DNA from: Puniceicoccales bacterium
Lineage (GTDB): Bacteria; Verrucomicrobiota; Verrucomicrobiia; Opitutales; JAIRLM01
Reading direction: 5' to 3'
NCBI GenBank assembly: GCA_031258995.1
Contig: JAIRMB010000032.1
Coordinates: 1 to 9,668, forward strand
DNA length: 9,668 nucleotides
This document shows positions 4,794 to 9,668 of this stretch, piece after piece. The position numbers were made by a program, and so were the translations under genes. A model generated the notes under the pieces. That model worked only from the letters and a program-made list of their open reading frames with translations, made no database searches and was not told the origin of the DNA. Each line of letters starts with the position of its first letter. Within the stretch, counting starts at the first letter, position 1.

Positions 4794-6806
4794 GTGTTTC
4801 CTCGCGTAGGTCCAAGTACGCCGCTGGCAACTCTCATATCTACCTACGAACGTAGCATAGGGACGAGCAGCGAAGATGAAGAACCATCGCCGTTTGACTC
4901 GCTAGCGCCCACGGCCATCGAAATTCTTAGGGACACGCGTGCGCCCCCCGCACAGCTGCAAGCCTGCGCGGCCTTTTTCCGCATGTGCGTCACAGAATCG
5001 GAAAATCCTTCTGCGCCGAAGTATGCACTCTGCGCCCTGCTGGCAAATCATGCGCAAGCTAAAGCCGATAGTTATGATGTCAGTACGCGTAGGATAGGGG
5101 CGAAAAAATATACGCTAGGGACCGGGCGTTGGAATTCGGTGCTATTCGTTAAAGGGGCAATTTGTAGAGGCCAAAGTAAGGAAGGATTTGCTTTCAAAGC
5201 AAACGATGCCGGAGTCATAGAATCGGACAGTATGGCAGAAAGTAATGCGCGGGAAATAGTGCACCGTGGCACGCAGGCAATGGCGACTTTACTGCAAGGG
5301 AAAAACGGTAGTGGACCGAACGTTGTTGTAAAGACTTGGAGCGCCTCTGTCGATGGAACGCCGGGGATCGGGATGGAGCGGATCGACGGATGCACTCTCT
5401 CAAAATTTCGCCCTCCAAAAGGATTTTGGGGGAGTGCGTCCTACCGAAAAGATGCAACGGAAATTCAAATTGTCGACAGTCTCACTGCAAATAAGGACAT
5501 CCATAGCGGCAACGTTATGGTGACGCCCGATGGGCGGCTCGTACGGGTCGATTCGGACCTAGCATACTCTCCTTGGTGGTGCCCGCAACAGACTATTTTA
5601 TCCGGCAATGAAGGTGTCACATATGGCCCCTGCATACCGCAGGTCATCGACCAAGATCAGGCGGATAGAGTACGCGCAATGAACTGCGAAGAAATTCAAA
5701 GAGAGCTGACAAATTCCGGGTTTAACGATAGACGGATCGCCGATGCCATCTTGCGAATAGAGAAATTTCAAATGGCAATTAATAGTGGCGAAGTTCATGT
5801 AATCCAACCCGAGCAATGGGACGATAGCGAAATCCTGAAAGATTATGGCTGTACGGCAAACAATTCCTACTTCCAATACCTATATTTACTGCACGAGGCA
5901 ATACCTCATAGACCGGAATACGTCCACCGCTGGATAGATGTGATTCGATCGCTCAATGTAGATATGTTTTATCCCGCTTGCGATAGTTTTCGGGACACGG
6001 TAGCACAGCTACCAGAACCTAAAGGCATACCCCAGCAAGGTGCGTTTATGGATGCGCTACAACGAGTTTATGTCGACGGCAAATTCGTACTTCCAAACGA
6101 CATAGTAGAGGCAGAAAATACTATGGGAGCGCTAGTTCGAAAAGACGGTGAGCGGTGGCAGCCGGGACAAGTTTTTCGCTATAGGAAAAATCTTTATCAA
6201 GTAGCAACGACTGGCTACCTTAGAGCAAGACAGCTAAATCCGCAGCCAATTAAATTGGCCGGCGTTGGCGGCGAAACCTATGTGCGGGGCGACGCCCCGG
6301 GGCAAGCCAACATGACCGCCACGGGCGAATTCGGCATTGTCGGTCAAAAAGACTCCTACGAGGTCGGAAAAATATATCAGTCCAGAGACGGCACATACAG
6401 AAGATGCGGCCAAGAGCCGGGGGATTTCTTTCGGGATGGACAGTCCGAGAACTACCAAATAGTTCCAGGCGGTGACTTGCCGGCCCATCGGATTGATGCC
6501 AAGTTGGGCGTGCCCTACAGATGTTTGGATGGAAAATTTCGCATGATGGGCGAGGTGCCGGGATGTGTGTATTGGGATGGTCGAAAGAGATCCTGGCACA
6601 TCGTCACAGCAAGCATGGATGAGGCTATGCCCGGCGCGTACTTTCGTCTGCCAAACAGCGGGAATTTTGTGCTAATCGGAACTCGGCCGGGAGAGCATGC
6701 TCTTTATCCGGACTCAAGATCGCCGCCTAGATATCATCCCAAGCGAATCAAAAGAGGCGACGACGTAGATATCGATGAGCAAGGCCGTCCAATTTTTCGA
6801 TTGTGA
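4794..6806 (+). CDS. Protein-kinase-like / PI3-4K-like domain protein with C-terminal degenerate repeats, possible effector
   Basis: The 670-residue product starts at GTG 4794, the only start between an in-frame stop (4779) and residue 64; no Shine-Dalgarno is seen. Residues 1-100 are low-similarity and partly polar. Residues 109-260 carry motifs in kinase order. There is a Gly-containing turn (LGTGRWNS), then Lys135 in FAFKAND, then Glu154 in SNAREIVHRG. A hinge-like GIGMERIDG follows, then Asp235, His237 and Asn240 in NKDIHSGNVMV, and a metal-site Asp253-Ser-Asp255. The N-x-D-x-H-x-G-N pattern resembles PI3/4-kinase-like and HipA-like kinases more than classical HRD kinases. Residues about 457-652 hold three to four imperfect modules with an aromatic-Arg, then DG, then PG pattern. 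There is no signal peptide or membrane segment. Base composition is AT-richer than fmt, xth or pfp, which suggests acquisition. A secreted effector is an inference only; a toxin-type or metabolic kinase is possible. Confidence 0.8.
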   Translation: MFPRVGPSTPLATLISTYERSIGTSSEDEEPSPFDSLAPTAIEILRDTRAPPAQLQACAAFFRMCVTESENPSAPKYALCALLANHAQAKADSYDVSTRRIGAKKYTLGTGRWNSVLFVKGAICRGQSKEGFAFKANDAGVIESDSMAESNAREIVHRGTQAMATLLQGKNGSGPNVVVKTWSASVDGTPGIGMERIDGCTLSKFRPPKGFWGSASYRKDATEIQIVDSLTANKDIHSGNVMVTPDGRLVRVDSDLAYSPWWCPQQTILSGNEGVTYGPCIPQVIDQDQADRVRAMNCEEIQRELTNSGFNDRRIADAILRIEKFQMAINSGEVHVIQPEQWDDSEILKDYGCTANNSYFQYLYLLHEAIPHRPEYVHRWIDVIRSLNVDMFYPACDSFRDTVAQLPEPKGIPQQGAFMDALQRVYVDGKFVLPNDIVEAENTMGALVRKDGERWQPGQVFRYRKNLYQVATTGYLRARQLNPQPIKLAGVGGETYVRGDAPGQANMTATGEFGIVGQKDSYEVGKIYQSRDGTYRRCGQEPGDFFRDGQSENYQIVPGGDLPAHRIDAKLGVPYRCLDGKFRMMGEVPGCVYWDGRKRSWHIVTASMDEAMPGAYFRLPNSGNFVLIGTRPGEHALYPDSRSPPRYHPKRIKRGDDVDIDEQGRPIFRL

Positions 6807-6920
6807 AGTTTGGCCCGGCCTAATGCGCTAGGGCAGCGATTCGAAGGGGTGGTCGCCGGAGCCGGGGTGAAATGGCAAGAAAATATTGGAAAATAAGCGC
6901 AATATCCTTTCCTTATCCCC

Positions 6921-8120
6921 ATGGCTCCACAGCGCGTTGGAATTCTTACGGCCGGCGGGATTGCGCCCTGCCTATCGGCGGCGGTTGGCTGTCTCATCGA
7001 GAGCTATGGCCGACTGGCGCCGGCCGCAGAAATTCTTTGCTACCGCCATGGCTATTCCGGCCTGCTGCGTGGCGACTTCTTTCCGGTAAGCGCGGAGATG
7101 GCCCGCTCCGTCGGCTGCCTAGCGACCTTCGGAGGAAGCGCGATAGGGAATAGTCGCGTAAAGTTGACCAATGGAGAGGACTGCCGCCGGCGGGGTCTCA
7201 TCGGAGAAGGAGAAGATCCGCAGGCCGTCGCCGCGGAACGGATTTCCCGGGACGGAATCTCCGTTTTGCACACCATCGGCGGCGATGATACGAATGCCGT
7301 TGCTGCCCAACTGGCCGACCGTTTCGCCGTCGACGGCCGGCCGGTGGCGGTGGTAGGCTTACCTAAAACAATCGATAACGATGTCATTCCCATCACGCTA
7401 ACACTTGGAGCGGATACGGCTGCCCAAGAGAGCGCCCATTTTTTTAGCCACGTGGCCAACGAATGCACTTCCGCGCCCCGCATGTTGATCGTTCATGAAG
7501 TCATGGGTCGCCATTGCGGTTGGCTCACCGCCGCCGCCGCCATTCGCTACCGCAGCTGGCTGGATAGGCAGGAGTTTCTGCCGGCCATGGGCCTGGACCG
7601 GCGTCGCTGGGATATCCACGGCGTCTATCTGCCGGAAATGCACTGGGACATGGGCATCGAGATCGCCCGCCTGCGTGAAGTCATGGAAACGGTCGGGAAT
7701 GTGAATCTTTTTGTCAGTGAAGGCGCTGGCGTGGAAACCATCGTGGCAGAAATGGAGCGGGAGGGCCTGGACGTCCCCCGGGATGCCTTTGGCCACGTAA
7801 AATTGGACCGCATTAATCCCGGAAAGTGGTTTGGCGCGCAGTTGGCCATCCACATCGGTGCAGAAAAAACGCTAGTACAAAAAAGTGGCTACTTCGCCCG
7901 CTCTTCCCCTCCCAATGGCGTCGACCTGCGCCTCATTAGGGAGTCCGCCGAATTGGCCGCCGCCTCCGCACTGGCCGGCCAATCCGGCGTGGTGGGGCTA
8001 GACGGAGAGCGGGGTGGAAAATTAAGCCTTATTGCCTTCGATCGCATTCGGGGCGGCAAGCCCTACGACGTCGGCTGCAAAGAATTCCGGCAGCTGTGCA
8101 AGGGTATCGGCCAAAGCTAA
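6921..8120 (+). CDS. pfp: Diphosphate-dependent 6-phosphofructokinase
   Basis: This cytoplasmic glycolytic enzyme interconverts fructose 6-phosphate and fructose 1,6-bisphosphate, using pyrophosphate rather than ATP. The 399-residue protein opens with VGILTAGGIAPCLSAAV, the nucleotide/PPi loop. GGDDT at residues 120-124 has Asp123 where ATP enzymes have Gly. PKTIDND at 148-154 has Lys149 where ATP enzymes usually have Gly. These two residues are the established signature of PPi use. Catalytic Asp152 and the substrate-binding MGRHCGW block (195-201) are present. ATG 6921 is directly before the first strand; no Shine-Dalgarno is evident (CCTTATCCCC precedes it). It is 114 bp after the kinase-like gene, and that gap shows nothing else clear. 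No ATP-dependent partner is in the window. Confidence 0.93.
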   Translation: MAPQRVGILTAGGIAPCLSAAVGCLIESYGRLAPAAEILCYRHGYSGLLRGDFFPVSAEMARSVGCLATFGGSAIGNSRVKLTNGEDCRRRGLIGEGEDPQAVAAERISRDGISVLHTIGGDDTNAVAAQLADRFAVDGRPVAVVGLPKTIDNDVIPITLTLGADTAAQESAHFFSHVANECTSAPRMLIVHEVMGRHCGWLTAAAAIRYRSWLDRQEFLPAMGLDRRRWDIHGVYLPEMHWDMGIEIARLREVMETVGNVNLFVSEGAGVETIVAEMEREGLDVPRDAFGHVKLDRINPGKWFGAQLAIHIGAEKTLVQKSGYFARSSPPNGVDLRLIRESAELAAASALAGQSGVVGLDGERGGKLSLIAFDRIRGGKPYDVGCKEFRQLCKGIGQS

Positions 8121-8304
8121 AGACGGCGAAGGCCCGTCGTAGCCGGCGCGGCGGGGGCGATATTGCGCATTTTTCGCTTTCGCGCGAAACAACCAACTTC
8201 TTCTCTATTGGCGATCGGTGACAAAAAAATTTTGTGGGCAACGGGTGAAAGACGACTTTCAACGAAATGAAAAATGGCGAACGATAGTGCAACGGCCGTG
8301 CTGT

Positions 8305-8323
8305 CATAAAATACCATTTTATG
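8305..8323. other. Perfect 8-bp stem with a 3-base loop
   Basis: CATAAAAT-ACC-ATTTTATG is a perfect hairpin or an operator-like inverted repeat. It lies 180 bp past pfp, too far for its ordinary terminator. It is followed seven bases later by a second hairpin at 8330-8344. Confidence 0.5.
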
Positions 8324-8329
8324 GCCATT

Positions 8330-8344
8330 CGCATGGAAAATGCG
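8330..8344. other. Small hairpin next to the 8305 inverted repeat
   Basis: CGCAT-GGAAA-ATGCG forms a 5-bp stem. Together with the preceding hairpin it makes a short double-hairpin module of unknown role. Confidence 0.35.
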
Positions 8345-8431
8345 GGCTCTCGTTCGCATAAACATATTAAAAGAATGGCATGCCTACTAATTTTCTGACC
8401 ATCTCGTAACTTTACAGTCCTACAAAAGGCC

Positions 8432-8495
8432 ATTAGAAGATTCTAATAGCTCAAAGGGGGGCGCTCTTCCGAGCTAGAAATTCAAAGATTCTAGC
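8432..8495. other. Cluster of interleaved inverted repeats built on TTCTA/TAGAA
   Basis: ATTAGAA-GA-TTCTAAT (8432-8447) and GCTAGAA with TTCTAGC (8473-8495, 9-base loop) are two local inverted repeats. TAGCTC (8447-8452) can also pair with GAGCTA (8471-8476), competing with both. The core AGATTCTA occurs twice in direct orientation (8438 and 8486). The arrangement could be a structured RNA with alternative folds or a multi-site protein-binding region. Confidence 0.35.
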
Positions 8496-8528
8496 ACAGC
8501 TATTACGGTAGAAAAATTGAAAGGACAG

Positions 8529-8542
8529 CCTGCAAAAGCAGG
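8529..8542 (-). terminator. Weak hairpin after the TPR gene
   Basis: Read on the minus strand, CCTGC-TTTT-GCAGG lies 14 bases past the TAA of the TPR gene. It is followed at some distance by CAATTTTTC. The stem is only 5 bp, so terminator function is uncertain. Confidence 0.25.
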
Positions 8543-8556
8543 AAGCAATGAACTAT

Positions 8557-9668
8557 TTATTTTTTGTTAAATGAATGGTGCGGCCGTGCGCTCGGGTTGT
8601 CGTCCCAAATAAGGGATTCGATGGCCGACAGCCAAAATCGGCCTTTCGGTGAAAGAGGAAGGGTGTTTCGCTCTTCGCAGTAATTTTGTGCGCTCTTTTG
8701 CAGCACCTGTCGGGCATGGACTCTGTCACCTTCTCGGCGGAGGGCCAGCGCTAGTGCGTAGGTAACTTCCAGGGCGAAGTCGGCATCCATGGCCGAATCG
8801 GCCGAGAGCCACTCCAAACACTCTAGCGCCTCCCTCCGGGCGGCCGGGGATGGGCGAATTAGCAGGCACTTTGCCAGCCCCAACCGCGCGAAGGGGGCGA
8901 CTTCGTCCGATTGGTCCGGAATCAAGAGGGAACGATAGGCGACTTCCGCCGCTTCCCACTCCTGTCGCTCCCGCAGCAAATCGCCCGCCAACAGTTGCCC
9001 CAGTCGGCCATGGGTCGATTCGCGGTGGCTTTGAGAAAGTTCCTCCAATAGGCCAATGGCGCCATCGCTATTTCCTTGTTGGGAAAGCAAATAAGCCAGA
9101 CGGAAAAGGGCTTCCGGAGCGCGATCGCTATTCCGGTAGCGGTCGAGGAAGGCACGCAATTCGGCGCAGGCGGCTTCGCCGTCGCCGCAACCTTCGAAAT
9201 ATTCGCTGGCTAAAAAATAGGAATTCATCGCTTCGACCCCGTCGGGAAAATTCTCGCGCAGGAGTGCCAGGCCGGCGGATAATTCCTGCCGATCCCCACG
9301 TACCATAGCCAGCCGGGTAAGGAGGAGCTGCAGCTCAGCACTTTCTTCTCGAGAAAGATTCGAATCGTCGGAAAAGGCGACAAGGGATCGGAAAAGGCGC
9401 TCAATCAATTGTAAATCGTTAAGGTTGATAGCATTATTAAGAGCTGCCAACCTACTTCTCGTAGGACGAAATTCCGGATAAGGGAATGGTTCCTCCGTAA
9501 GAATTTCCGCTAGCCACTGGGTCCACCGGCGGGACAGCGCGCTATTGGCATAGAAAGCGTTTGCTTCGAGGAGCAACTCTTCCGATGGCGGCTGCCCAGA
9601 GGCCCAGCCGGTGCGCAAAAGTTCCAGTGGGACAGCGAATTGACCATTGGCGAAGGCAATGCGAGTTT
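8557..9668 (-). CDS. Tetratricopeptide-repeat protein, 5' end outside window
   Basis: The frame is open from the right edge of the window to TAA 8557, giving about 369 visible residues; the start is upstream of the window. A TTG at 9618 is in frame, but the coding-like sequence continues before it (RIAFANGQFAVPLELL), so it is internal. The protein is a string of helical pairs with TPR spacing. Typical modules include the segment around SYFLASEYFEGCGDGEAA followed by LRAFLDRYRNSDRAPEALF, then RLAYLLSQQGNSDGAIGLL, then LLAGDLLRERQEWEAAEVAY. The 'YRNSDRAPEALFRLA' style is that of TPR scaffold proteins of the cell envelope (BamD/CpoB-like repeats). That shows the fold, not the function. The visible C-terminus ends in a short His/Lys tail with no added domain. 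The partner is unknown, and export cannot be judged without the N-terminus. Confidence 0.8.
   Translation of the reverse strand, partial: TRIAFANGQFAVPLELLRTGWASGQPPSEELLLEANAFYANSALSRRWTQWLAEILTEEPFPYPEFRPTRSRLAALNNAINLNDLQLIERLFRSLVAFSDDSNLSREESAELQLLLTRLAMVRGDRQELSAGLALLRENFPDGVEAMNSYFLASEYFEGCGDGEAACAELRAFLDRYRNSDRAPEALFRLAYLLSQQGNSDGAIGLLEELSQSHRESTHGRLGQLLAGDLLRERQEWEAAEVAYRSLLIPDQSDEVAPFARLGLAKCLLIRPSPAARREALECLEWLSADSAMDADFALEVTYALALALRREGDRVHARQVLQKSAQNYCEERNTLPLSPKGRFWLSAIESLIWDDNPSARPHHSFNKK

Larger units (their letters stand above)
8121..8556. other. Convergent intergenic spacer, no convincing gene, several inverted repeats
   Basis: This 436-bp stretch lies between the converging ends of pfp and the TPR gene. 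It is AT-richer than the flanking genes. I find no open frame with protein-like composition. It contains a perfect 12-bp palindrome TTTCGCGCGAAA (8178-8189) and the hairpins listed separately. No tRNA-like cloverleaf was seen. It may carry the terminators of both genes or a small RNA. Confidence 0.6.

Noticed and set aside
8121..8140. GACGG/CCGTC stem after the pfp stop as a terminator
   Set aside because: The stem is only 5 bp with a 7-base loop, and no T-tract follows.
8029..8433. Minus-strand 134-codon frame in the convergent spacer
   Set aside because: It overlaps the end of pfp in antisense, and its composition is not protein-like beyond the overlap; no ribosome binding site was seen.

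Overview
The window looks like a piece of a moderately GC-rich diderm (Gram-negative type) bacterial chromosome. The clearest evidence is the end of an autotransporter outer-membrane beta-barrel at the left edge. Three conserved housekeeping enzymes are intact: methionyl-tRNA formyltransferase (fmt), an ExoIII-family nuclease (xth) and a diphosphate-dependent phosphofructokinase (pfp). Starts are often GTG or TTG, and most lack a clear Shine-Dalgarno sequence. No gene fixes the lineage. A Verrucomicrobiota-like organism is a guess I hold weakly.

Layout. 1-378 (+): autotransporter C-terminus, closed by a very strong GC hairpin. 548-1495 (+): fmt. 1446-1676 (-): a possible small membrane protein overlapping the fmt 3' end. 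1891-2499 (-): a probable exported protein of unknown function. 2606-3761 (-): an unrecognised helical protein whose reading frame is broken at four perfect copies of a 10-bp repeat. 3762-3894: divergent control region with an inverted repeat, a hairpin and two promoter candidates. 3895-4662 (+): xth. 4794-6806 (+): an AT-richer 670-codon gene for a protein-kinase-like or PI3/4K-like domain followed by degenerate C-terminal repeats, possibly an effector. 6921-8120 (+): pfp. 8121-8556: convergent spacer with several inverted repeats. 8557 to the right edge (-): a TPR protein running off the window.

The most interesting element is the repeat at 3611-3650. The downstream frame is open for about 83 codons between the repeat and the first usable start, yet contains no ATG, GTG or TTG there. 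The upstream frame enters the repeat and stops just after it. Removing one 10-bp unit, leaving three copies, fuses the two frames exactly. With four copies the gene is out of frame. This is the arithmetic expected of a phase-variable ON/OFF switch, although an assembly error or a decayed gene would look the same in one sequence.

The housekeeping genes appear to be independent units rather than one pathway. The accessory part (about 2.6-6.8 kb, interrupted by xth) holds the two genes that look least like their neighbours and is where a host- or environment-interaction function is most likely.
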